A stretch of DNA of 5,468 nucleotides from SIG440 sp045645805. Its GTDB lineage: Bacteria > Bacillota > Clostridia > Monoglobales > Monoglobaceae. The stretch lies in the NCBI GenBank assembly GCA_045645805.1, contig JAZRJL010000012.1, forward strand, positions 1 to 5,468. Direction: 5' to 3'. This document shows, in pieces, positions 1 to 4,863 of the stretch. The notes under the pieces were generated by a model that was not told the DNA's origin, did not search any database, and was given only the letters and a program-made list of their open reading frames with translations. The stretch's first letter is position 1; the number at the start of each line of letters is the position of its first letter. A program made the position numbers and the translations under genes.

Positions 1-2
1 AA

Positions 3-8
3 CACCTC
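3..8 (-). promoter_or_regulatory. Ribosome binding site of a gene starting beyond the left edge
   Basis: On the minus strand the last bases before the edge contain GAGGTG, a six-base match to the anti-Shine-Dalgarno complement and the same core that precedes the phosphate transporter gene here. It lies about 23 nt downstream of the start point predicted from the promoter at 38-66. A start codon 5-8 nt further on would fall just outside the window, so the gene itself cannot be seen. The call rests on the promoter and ribosome binding site lining up. Confidence 0.45.
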
Positions 9-37
9 GTTATTTCATAAAGTTATGGATATTTATA

Positions 38-66
38 AGAATACCATATTCCGCCTTTTGTGTCAA
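38..66 (-). promoter_or_regulatory. Sigma-A promoter reading out of the left edge
   Basis: The minus strand shows a perfect -35 TTGACA (66-61), a 17-nt spacer, and a -10 TATTCT (43-38, 4 of 6 consensus bases) preceded by TGG, which gives an extended -10. Transcription would start near position 31 and run leftwards out of the window. A ribosome binding site at 8-3 fits a short leader for the next minus-strand gene. The promoter lies in the spacer behind the transporter gene, so the next gene would have its own transcription unit in the same direction. The weak point is the imperfect -10. Confidence 0.55.
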
Positions 67-73
67 GAATTTA

Positions 74-119
74 TCCCTTTATTTTCAATAATTCAGTCCC
101 TTTATTTTCAATAATTCAG
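74..119. repeat. Perfect 23-bp tandem duplication (two copies)
   Basis: Positions 74-96 and 97-119 are identical and directly adjacent. Each unit starts TCCCTTTATTTT and ends AATAATTCAG. Each copy carries a small dyad, TTATT-TTC-AATAA, at 79-91 and 102-114. The array ends 8 bp upstream of the -35 hexamer at 66-61 and touches the hairpin at 119-143 at its other end. It may be a simple slippage duplication, an AT-rich UP-like element, or a pair of regulator sites two helical turns apart. The sequence does not decide between these. Confidence 0.9.
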
Positions 120-143
120 GGGCTGCGGTTTTGCCGCAACCCC
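119..143 (-). terminator. GC-rich hairpin after the Na/Pi cotransporter gene
   Basis: Fourteen bases past the stop codon, the minus-strand RNA can form a 10-bp stem with a 5-nt CAAAA loop. The lower stem is four G-C pairs, followed by one U-G wobble, then U-A and four G-C pairs. Read from the plus strand, the wobble becomes a C-A mismatch, so the hairpin is best in the transcript of the upstream gene. No proper U-tract follows (the next bases are UGAAUUAUUG), so it may be a weak terminator or an RNA 3'-end stabiliser rather than a classical intrinsic terminator. Confidence 0.55.
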
Positions 144-157
144 CATCTTATTATCCT

Positions 158-1900
158 TTAAACAGAATACTTATTTGCATATTCCTTAAACTTTTCATCA
201 AAGTAAGGATTCCCCTCTTTCCTCGCACGCAAAGATTCGTGAAGATTCATATTATTTTCAACCGCATCAAGAACGCATACTGCAATGTTTGAGCAATGGT
301 CGGCAGTTCTTTCAAGATTGGTAATTAAATCCGCCCACACAAAACCTGCCTCTATTGAACATTCCCTATTTTTCAATCTCACAATATGCCCGTTACGCAA
401 TTTCTTTTTAAGACCGTCAATAACCTGTTCAAGAGGCTCAACCCTGCGAGCTGATTCCAAATCATTATTCACATACGCCTGATATGAAAGTGTAAGAATC
501 TCAGAAACCGCACTGCAAAGTGTATCCATTTCCTTTTTTGCATCGTCGGTGAAAACAATTCCTTTTTCCGAAAGCTCCTCGGCTGATTCCAGAACATTTA
601 CACTGTGGTCTGAAATCCGTTCAAAGTCACCAATCAGCTTAAGAAGCTTGGATACCATACTGCTGTCACTGTCGCTTATCTGATGTCCGCTGAGCTTGAC
701 AAGATATGTGCCCAGTATATCCTCGTAATGGTCTGCCTTGCCCTCTGCCTCACGAATTTCTTCTGCTTTTGTTGCATCATATTTTTCTATCATATTAAGA
801 CTTTCTTTAAATGCCGTCACCGAAAATTCTGCCATTTCACAAACTAAGCTTGCACATCTTTCAACTGCAACAGGAGGTGTGGCAAGAAGTCTTTCGTCAA
901 GCTCTGCAATCTCCTCTTCCTTTTTTGAATCAGGGACAAGCTTGATTGCAATTTTTTCAAGCAAGGCTGATATCGGAAGCAACAGCACAGTACACGCAAT
1001 ATTGAATATTGAATGAGCTATCGCTATACCAAAATACGTTGCCGATGCATCAAATAACGCAGGCTTTAAAGCATAGGAAATAATACTGAAAACTGTAAGC
1101 CAGATAATTGTTCCTACAATATTGAACGCCAGATGCACAACAGCAGCCCGTTTTGCATTTTTGTTTGTGCCAAGGGATGATAAAAGTGCCGTTATACAGG
1201 TTCCTATATTCTGACCCATTATAATTGGAACTGCCGCTCCATATGAAACCTGACCTGTTGCCGAAAGAGCCTGAAGAATACCAACCGACGCCGAGCTTGA
1301 CTGAATAATCGCTGTAAGAATTGCACCAACCAACACACCAAGAATGGGATTTTTAAACATCAGGAACATATTCTGAAACGCAGGGATATCCTTTAAACCG
1401 GATACCGCATCAGACATAGTATCCATACCAAACATTAATGTTGCAAAGCCTAAAAAAATTGTTCCTGTATCTTTTTTCTTGCTTGTTTTGCCAAACATCA
1501 GAAGTGCTGTGCCAATCAACGCAAGCACAGGTGTAAACGATGTGGGTTTTAAAAGCTGCATAAAAATATTATCGCTTGAAATTCCCCCAAGGCTGAGTAC
1601 CCAGGCAGTAACCGTCGTACCTATATTGGCACCCATTATAACACCGATTGACTGCCTTAAAGTCATAATACCCGAGTTTACAAATCCTACAACCATTACC
1701 GTTGTGGCAGATGAGCTTTGAATAACAGCCGTCACTGCAAGCCCTGTTAAAAACCCTGTCAACCTGTTCTTGGTAAGTCTGCCAAGAATATTTTTCAAAC
1801 TTGACCCTGCACGCCTTTCAAGTGCATCACCCATAACACTCATTCCGAAAAGGAACAAACAAAGTCCACCAATTAGCGTCAATACATTAAAAATATCCAT
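158..1900 (-). CDS. Na+/phosphate cotransporter family protein with C-terminal PhoU-like domain
   Basis: This 580-residue membrane protein is predicted to import phosphate with sodium, in the NaPi-II/YjbB family. The membrane half (about residues 1-320) carries the family's two inverted-repeat signatures: QSSSATT at 61-67 with GANIGTTVTA at 90-99, and QSSSASV at 200-206 with GQNIGTCITA at 229-238. A charged linker follows. Residues about 345-560 form a helical PhoU-like domain with two metal-binding E-x-x-x-D motifs, FERISDH (427-433) and LERTADH (529-535). The length is normal for the two-domain form. The ATG is preceded by GAGGTG with a 5-nt gap. In E. coli, YjbB can also export phosphate, so the direction of transport is not settled by sequence. 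The PhoU part is inferred to regulate transport or couple it to phosphate status. A KdpDE-like two-component operon lies just upstream in the same direction, separated by a terminator. Confidence 0.93.
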   Translation of the reverse strand: MDIFNVLTLIGGLCLFLFGMSVMGDALERRAGSSLKNILGRLTKNRLTGFLTGLAVTAVIQSSSATTVMVVGFVNSGIMTLRQSIGVIMGANIGTTVTAWVLSLGGISSDNIFMQLLKPTSFTPVLALIGTALLMFGKTSKKKDTGTIFLGFATLMFGMDTMSDAVSGLKDIPAFQNMFLMFKNPILGVLVGAILTAIIQSSSASVGILQALSATGQVSYGAAVPIIMGQNIGTCITALLSSLGTNKNAKRAAVVHLAFNIVGTIIWLTVFSIISYALKPALFDASATYFGIAIAHSIFNIACTVLLLPISALLEKIAIKLVPDSKKEEEIAELDERLLATPPVAVERCASLVCEMAEFSVTAFKESLNMIEKYDATKAEEIREAEGKADHYEDILGTYLVKLSGHQISDSDSSMVSKLLKLIGDFERISDHSVNVLESAEELSEKGIVFTDDAKKEMDTLCSAVSEILTLSYQAYVNNDLESARRVEPLEQVIDGLKKKLRNGHIVRLKNRECSIEAGFVWADLITNLERTADHCSNIAVCVLDAVENNMNLHESLRARKEGNPYFDEKFKEYANKYSV

Positions 1901-1933
1901 TTTTCCACCTCATATTTTTATTCTTTCCAATTT

Positions 1934-1950
1934 TTACAAATTTATTGTAA
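1934..1950. promoter_or_regulatory. 17-bp dyad, candidate operator of the transporter gene
   Basis: TTACAA-ATTTA-TTGTAA is a perfect 6-bp inverted repeat with a 5-bp spacer. It overlaps the proposed -10 element (1949-1944) and the expected start point of the transporter gene, where a bound repressor would block initiation. The arms are AT-rich and short, so chance is possible. I do not recognise the regulator. The OmpR-family regulator next door would usually prefer direct repeats, not a dyad. Confidence 0.35.
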
Positions 1951-1952
1951 CA
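1944..1952 (-). promoter_or_regulatory. Extended -10 promoter of the transporter gene
   Basis: The minus strand reads TGTTACAAT: a TGn extension followed by TACAAT (1949-1944), 5 of 6 bases of the -10 consensus. No good -35 lies 16-18 bp upstream, which is typical of extended -10 promoters or promoters needing an activator. Transcription would begin near 1937 and give a leader of about 37 nt. It sits downstream of the terminator at 1975-2011, consistent with independent transcription of the transporter. Confidence 0.45.
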
Positions 1953-1955
1953 TAT

Positions 1956-1967
1956 ATTCGGTAAAGA
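1956..1967. repeat. Shared word ATTCGGTAAAGA upstream of the transporter gene
   Basis: This 12-mer matches ATTTGGTAAAGA at 3857-3868, upstream of the kinase gene, at 11 of 12 positions and in the same orientation. Here it lies between the terminator and the -10 element, on the -19 to -30 stretch of the transporter promoter. It may be a common regulator site, but two AT-rich spacers can share such a word by chance. Confidence 0.25.
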
Positions 1968-1974
1968 TGCGGCT

Positions 1975-2011
1975 AAGAAACAAATAAGGTCATTGCTTTT
2001 CAGCAACAACC
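1975..2011 (-). terminator. Intrinsic terminator of the kinase-regulator operon
   Basis: Starting 10 nt past the regulator's stop codon, the minus-strand RNA forms a 10-bp stem (arms 2011-2002 and 1997-1988, two G-U wobbles, otherwise Watson-Crick). A GAAA tetraloop of the stable GNRA type closes it. A U-rich stretch follows, UUAUUUGUUUCUU (1987-1975). This is a good, if not perfect, Rho-independent terminator and separates the two-component operon from the transporter gene. Confidence 0.75.
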
Positions 2012-2021
2012 CTGTCTGTTT

Positions 2022-2732
2022 TTAATTATTTTGCTCACACATTCTATATCCTACACCAAGCTCGTTTTCAATATAGCTTTTCTGTCCCGGCTTGGCACCA
2101 AATTTTTTGCGTATGTTTGCCATATTCACCTGAAGCTTTTTGATGCTTCCCAAATCATTGTAACCCCAAATTTCCTTAATAATAAACGTATAGGTTAGAA
2201 CCTTTCCCTGATGTGCTGATAAAAGTGCAATAATGTTATATTCGGTCTGTGTAAGCTTTATTTCGTCCTTTTCGACAAAAACCCGTCTTGCATCATAGTC
2301 AATTTCAAGACCGTCCATCACAAATCTTCCGCCCGGAAATTTGCCGTTTTCGCTACTGTTTCTCGATATACGCAAAGATGTTCTTATTCTTGCCATAAAC
2401 TCATCTGTCCCGAAAGGCTTTGTTACATAATCATTTGCACCAAGATCCAGTGCCTTGACCTTATCCGACTCCTCATTTCGTGCCGAAAGAACAATTATTG
2501 GTGTGAGCGACTCTTTTCTTACACTTTGCAAAAGCTCAATCCCATCAGCATCAGGAAGTCCAAGATCAAGGATTATCAAATCGGGTCTGTGCGATGCATA
2601 CAGCATTATTCCTGTGGCACAATCCATTGCTCTTATTACCTTATATCCATTTGCCTCAAGCAAGGTTGTTATCAGGTTGTTTATATTTTCTTCGTCTTCA
2701 ACCACAAGGATTTTATATTTATTACTGTTCAT
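2022..2732 (-). CDS. KdpE-like OmpR-family response regulator
   Basis: This is a 236-residue DNA-binding response regulator, full length for the OmpR/PhoB family. The receiver domain (about 1-120) has the acidic pair E12-D13, the phospho-accepting D56 in LDLGLPDADG, S83 in VLSARN and K105 in TKPFG. The ALDLGANDYVTKPFG stretch is close to KdpE. Residues about 133-234 form a winged-helix DNA-binding domain ending in the KdpE-like wing YIENELGVGYRM. All catalytic receiver residues are present. The start ATG lies inside the end of the kinase gene (11-bp overlap), preceded by GGGGGAAG, so translation is probably coupled. It is predicted to receive phosphate from that kinase. No kdpFABC genes are visible, so its targets are unknown and the kdpE symbol is withheld. 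Confidence 0.93.
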   Translation of the reverse strand: MNSNKYKILVVEDEENINNLITTLLEANGYKVIRAMDCATGIMLYASHRPDLIILDLGLPDADGIELLQSVRKESLTPIIVLSARNEESDKVKALDLGANDYVTKPFGTDEFMARIRTSLRISRNSSENGKFPGGRFVMDGLEIDYDARRVFVEKDEIKLTQTEYNIIALLSAHQGKVLTYTFIIKEIWGYNDLGSIKKLQVNMANIRKKFGAKPGQKSYIENELGVGYRMCEQNN

Positions 2733-3792
2733 TATAGTCTTCCCCCATTTTCAGAATAAACCTGAAGCAAGCACCGCCATGTCTGCGGTTTTCGGCATAT
2801 ATCTCCCCATTGTGTGCTTTAATTATGGTCGCACAAACCGAAAGCCCTATGCCGGCATTATGCTTTTTACCGTCACAAACAGCATTATCCGGTTCACAAA
2901 TTCCCGAGAATATTGTTTTTATCTTATCCTTATGAATACCGCATCCGTCATCCTTAATTTCAAAAATTGCCATTTCGGAATTTGCAAATACCTTAAACGT
3001 AAGCCTTGTCATACCCTCAGCATGCTGTACTGCGTTTTCAAGAATATTTATAGCAACCTGCTCAATAAGCATTGCATCCATCGGCACAATCACAAGCTCT
3101 TCAGGAATGTCAACCTCTACCCTTTGATTTGGATAACTTTTTTTAAATTTAACCAGAATTGAATCAACAAGTTCCTCTATTACAATAGGATTTTTATCTA
3201 TTTTTACACCATTATTATCAAGCTTTGTTATTGAAAGCAGATTTTCAACCATTCGCGAAAGCCAAAGCGAGTCTTTTTGTATCCCTTCTATTATCCTTTT
3301 TTTCTGTTCATCAGAAAAATCTTCAGTGTGCTCTAAAAGTGCCGAGCTTGACCCGTAAATTGTGGTAAGAGGTGTTCTTAAATCATGAGAAATTGCCCGC
3401 AAAAGATTGCCACGCATTTTTTCCTTTTCTATTTCCATTGTTATAGCTTCCTGAAACTTCAGTCTTGCAGTAATTGCATATATTATCATTATTACAAAAA
3501 ACATTATAAGAGCAGAAATAAGATTTCCAGGCAAGGTAAAGTTTAGTTTAAAAAACGGAAAGGTAAATGCAAAATTTATTGCCAGTACACTCAAAAATGC
3601 AGTAAGTGCTGCATATATGTATCCATTTGTTTTAGAAGCCGTCACAAATGCACCCAAAACAAAAATCGCAGTAACAAGCATCTCAGTGTTAAGTATATTC
3701 TGCACAATCAGGCAAATTGCAAAGCATATACAGGGTATTACTGTTGCAATAATAAGTTCTTTTATATTTATATTCACCTTTAATTTTTTCAC
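2722..3792 (-). CDS. Short KdpD-like sensor histidine kinase (DUF4118 type)
   Basis: This membrane sensor kinase pairs with the overlapping response regulator. From the GTG start it has 356 residues. Four hydrophobic segments (about 12-33, 38-53, 58-76 and 89-108) match the compact four-helix DUF4118 membrane unit of KdpD. A short helical linker leads to the H-box SHDLRTPLT with phospho-acceptor H136. The ATP-binding domain shows the N-box LENAVQH (N253), the G1 motif DDGCG (281-285) and the G2 motif GIGL (314-317). It lacks the large N-terminal KdpD sensor and Usp-like domains of the approximately 900-residue E. coli KdpD, so its signal input must differ. The reading frame runs upstream to a TTG at 3840, but GTG at 3792 is preferred: it has GGAGGG seven bases upstream, and the TTG has no visible ribosome binding site and forms part of a TTGACA promoter hexamer. 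Confidence 0.92.
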   Translation of the reverse strand: MKKLKVNINIKELIIATVIPCICFAICLIVQNILNTEMLVTAIFVLGAFVTASKTNGYIYAALTAFLSVLAINFAFTFPFFKLNFTLPGNLISALIMFFVIMIIYAITARLKFQEAITMEIEKEKMRGNLLRAISHDLRTPLTTIYGSSSALLEHTEDFSDEQKKRIIEGIQKDSLWLSRMVENLLSITKLDNNGVKIDKNPIVIEELVDSILVKFKKSYPNQRVEVDIPEELVIVPMDAMLIEQVAINILENAVQHAEGMTRLTFKVFANSEMAIFEIKDDGCGIHKDKIKTIFSGICEPDNAVCDGKKHNAGIGLSVCATIIKAHNGEIYAENRRHGGACFRFILKMGEDYNEQ

Positions 3793-3799
3793 TTTATAT

Positions 3800-3805
3800 C
3801 CCTCC
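3800..3805 (-). promoter_or_regulatory. Ribosome binding site that fixes the kinase start
   Basis: GGAGGG on the minus strand lies 7 nt before GTG at 3792-3790, an ideal distance. The in-frame ATG at 3813-3811 and TTG at 3840-3838 lie upstream of this site and cannot use it. This supports the 356-residue product VKKLKVNIN..., which begins with a basic stretch directly before the first membrane helix. Confidence 0.8.
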
Positions 3806-3811
3806 AAAAAC

Positions 3812-3840
3812 ATCTTAGCATTATATAAAATAAATGTCAA
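3812..3840 (-). promoter_or_regulatory. Candidate promoter of the kinase-regulator operon
   Basis: The minus strand has a perfect TTGACA (3840-3835), a 17-nt spacer and TAAGAT (3817-3812, 4 of 6). Transcription would start near 3805, leaving a very short leader that begins at the ribosome binding site. A perfect TATAAT also occurs at 3825-3820, without a good -35 at 16-18 bp, and would give a leader of about 20 nt. Which -10 is used cannot be told from sequence. Confidence 0.45.
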
Positions 3841-3856
3841 TTCTGCGTAAATTAAG

Positions 3857-3868
3857 ATTTGGTAAAGA
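3857..3868. repeat. Shared word ATTTGGTAAAGA upstream of the kinase gene
   Basis: This is the partner of ATTCGGTAAAGA at 1956-1967 (11 of 12 identical, same orientation). It lies about 17 bp upstream of the proposed kinase -35, a usual place for an activator, and about 36 bp upstream of the rpsB -35. Autoregulation by the KdpE-like regulator is one possible reading, with low support. Confidence 0.25.
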
Positions 3869-3872
3869 AAAT

Positions 3873-3904
3873 GAAAAAATTTTTCTAAAATGTTATTTTT
3901 ATGG
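3873..3904 (+). promoter_or_regulatory. A/T-tract UP-like element upstream of the rpsB promoter
   Basis: The stretch before the rpsB -35 is almost pure A/T in phased runs: GAAAAAATTTTTC (3873-3885, a near-palindrome), then CTAAAATG and TTATTTTTA. Such tracts at about -38 to -65 bind the RNA polymerase alpha C-terminal domain and raise output of ribosomal operons. The assignment rests on composition and position only. Confidence 0.4.
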
Positions 3905-3933
3905 TTGACAAGCCGTAAATGCCGTGATATAAT
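3905..3933 (+). promoter_or_regulatory. Near-consensus sigma-A promoter of rpsB-tsf
   Basis: TTGACA (3905-3910) and TATAAT (3928-3933) are both perfect, separated by exactly 17 bp. A TGA just before the -10 also makes it an extended -10 promoter. Transcription should start at about A3939 or G3940. This is the strongest promoter in the window and fits a highly expressed ribosomal protein operon. It is divergent from the kinase operon. Confidence 0.9.
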
Positions 3934-3992
3934 ATCTCAGTTAAATGTGGAATATTGTGCATTTGACAAAATAAAATACGCACATCATACGA

Positions 3993-4035
3993 TTGCAGGG
4001 GCGGTGCTAGACTACCCATGACAGCTCCCTTGCAA
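3993..4035 (+). promoter_or_regulatory. Main leader hairpin with structured loop
   Basis: TTGCAGGGG (3993-4001) pairs with CTCCTTGCAA-like bases at 4027-4035 (CCCTTGCAA) in nine continuous pairs, including one G-U. The loop can form a small inner stem, GGTG (4003-4006) with TACC (4013-4016), leaving the loop CTAGAC. Loop bases CTACC (4012-4016) are also complementary to GGTGG (4045-4049, one G-U), which enters the first ribosome binding site, so a pseudoknot is possible. Confidence 0.5.
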
Positions 4036-4047
4036 GTTGACTATGGT

Positions 4048-4076
4048 GGAGGTGTAAAACTTTTGGAGGTGTAAAA
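4048..4076 (+). repeat. Duplicated Shine-Dalgarno unit before rpsB
   Basis: The 12-mer GGAGGTGTAAAA occurs at 4048-4059 and again at 4065-4076, spaced 17 nt. Both contain a full-strength GGAGGTG. The second lies 8 nt before the rpsB ATG and is the working site. The first could be a standby or decoy site, and it precedes TTG GAG GTG TAA (4063-4074), a three-codon frame that probably has no meaning. It looks like a short tandem duplication. Confidence 0.85.
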
Positions 4077-4078
4077 TC

Positions 4079-4828
4079 ATGGGAGTTATTCAAATGAAGC
4101 AGTTGCTTGAAGCAGGTGTTCACTTCGGACACCAGACACGCCGTTGGAATCCTAAAATGGCGGAGTACATTTTTACAGAAAGAAACGGTATCTACATTAT
4201 CGATTTGCAGAAGACTGCAAAGAAGATTGAAGAAGCTTACTATTTCGTTCGCGACATCGTTGCTGACGGCGGTACAGTTCTTTTCGTAGGTACAAAGAAA
4301 CAGGCTCAGGACGCTATCCGTGAGGAAGCTGAAAAGACCGGTATGTACTATGTAAACGCAAGATGGCTTGGCGGTATCCTCACCAACTTCAAGACAATTA
4401 AGAGAAGAATTGACAGACTTTATCAGCTTAAAAAGATGAACGAAGACGGAACAATGGAGCTTCTTCCCAAGAAGGAAGTTTTAAAGCTTAACCTTGAAGA
4501 AGAACGTCTTGAAAAGTATCTCGGCGGTATCAAGGAAATGAAGGATATCCCCGCTGCTATGTTCGTTGTTGACCCAAGAAAGGAAAAGAACGCAATCGCA
4601 GAAGCTCACAAGCTTGGTATCCCCGTAATCGCTATTGTTGATACAAACTGTGACCCCGAAGAAGCTGATTATCCCATCCCCGGTAATGACGACGCTATCC
4701 GTGCCGTTAAGCTTATCGTTTCAACAATCGGTAACGCTATTATCGAGGGCAAGCAGGGTGAACAGATTGTTCCTGAAGCAACAGAAGAAGCTGCTGAAGA
4801 AGTTTCTTTGGATATGATTGAAGAATAA
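4079..4828 (+). CDS. rpsB: 30S ribosomal protein S2
   Basis: This 249-residue protein is ribosomal protein S2, which binds the back of the small subunit head and is needed for S1 docking or initiation in many bacteria. It is full length for bacterial S2. The N-terminus has the family signature LLEAGVHFGHQTRRWNPKM (9-27), followed by RNGIYIIDLQKT (35-46), GTKKQAQ (71-77), NARWLGGILTNF (93-104) and a charged coiled-coil stretch (about 105-150). The second signature, PVIAIVDTNCDP (182-193), and GNDDAIRAVKL (202-212) are intact. The acidic tail is variable in the family. The start ATG has GGAGGT 8 nt upstream. It is the first gene of the rpsB-tsf operon, followed after 35 nt by tsf without a terminator. 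Codon choice is strongly biased, as expected for high expression. Confidence 0.98.
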   Translation: MGVIQMKQLLEAGVHFGHQTRRWNPKMAEYIFTERNGIYIIDLQKTAKKIEEAYYFVRDIVADGGTVLFVGTKKQAQDAIREEAEKTGMYYVNARWLGGILTNFKTIKRRIDRLYQLKKMNEDGTMELLPKKEVLKLNLEEERLEKYLGGIKEMKDIPAAMFVVDPRKEKNAIAEAHKLGIPVIAIVDTNCDPEEADYPIPGNDDAIRAVKLIVSTIGNAIIEGKQGEQIVPEATEEAAEEVSLDMIEE

Positions 4829-4863
4829 TTTATTTATAAAATTGAGAAAGCGAGTGAAATAAA

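Larger units (their letters stand above)
3940..4078 (+). promoter_or_regulatory. Structured 5' leader of rpsB-tsf, candidate S2 autoregulatory RNA
   Basis: The predicted transcript has a leader of about 139 nt, longer than translation needs. A first weak stem pairs TGTGC (3956-3960) with GCACA (3980-3984). The main hairpin is at 3993-4035. Two ribosome binding sites follow. No U-tract follows the main hairpin, so it is not a terminator, which favours control at translation. S2 represses its own rpsB-tsf mRNA in E. coli. Whether this leader does the same is inference. I saw no match to a metabolite riboswitch. Confidence 0.5.

Noticed and set aside
2455..3162. Long plus-strand open frame (235 codons) opposite the regulator and kinase genes
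   Set aside because: It lies antisense to two genes with complete domain signatures, has no ribosome binding site or recognisable domain, and is explained by the codon pattern of the opposite strand.
3963..3993. Second TTGACA (3963-3968) with TACGAT (3988-3993) as an internal rpsB promoter
   Set aside because: The spacer is 19 bp and the -10 is poor, while a near-perfect promoter lies just upstream. The hexamer sits in the loop of a leader stem and is probably chance.
3993..4035. Leader hairpin as a transcription terminator or attenuator
   Set aside because: It is followed by AGTTGACTATGG with no U-run, so it lacks the key part of an intrinsic terminator.
4063..4074. Three-codon leader peptide TTG GAG GTG TAA behind the first ribosome binding site
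   Set aside because: It is too short and uses a weak start; the TAA comes from the repeat unit itself. Without conservation data it cannot be told from chance.
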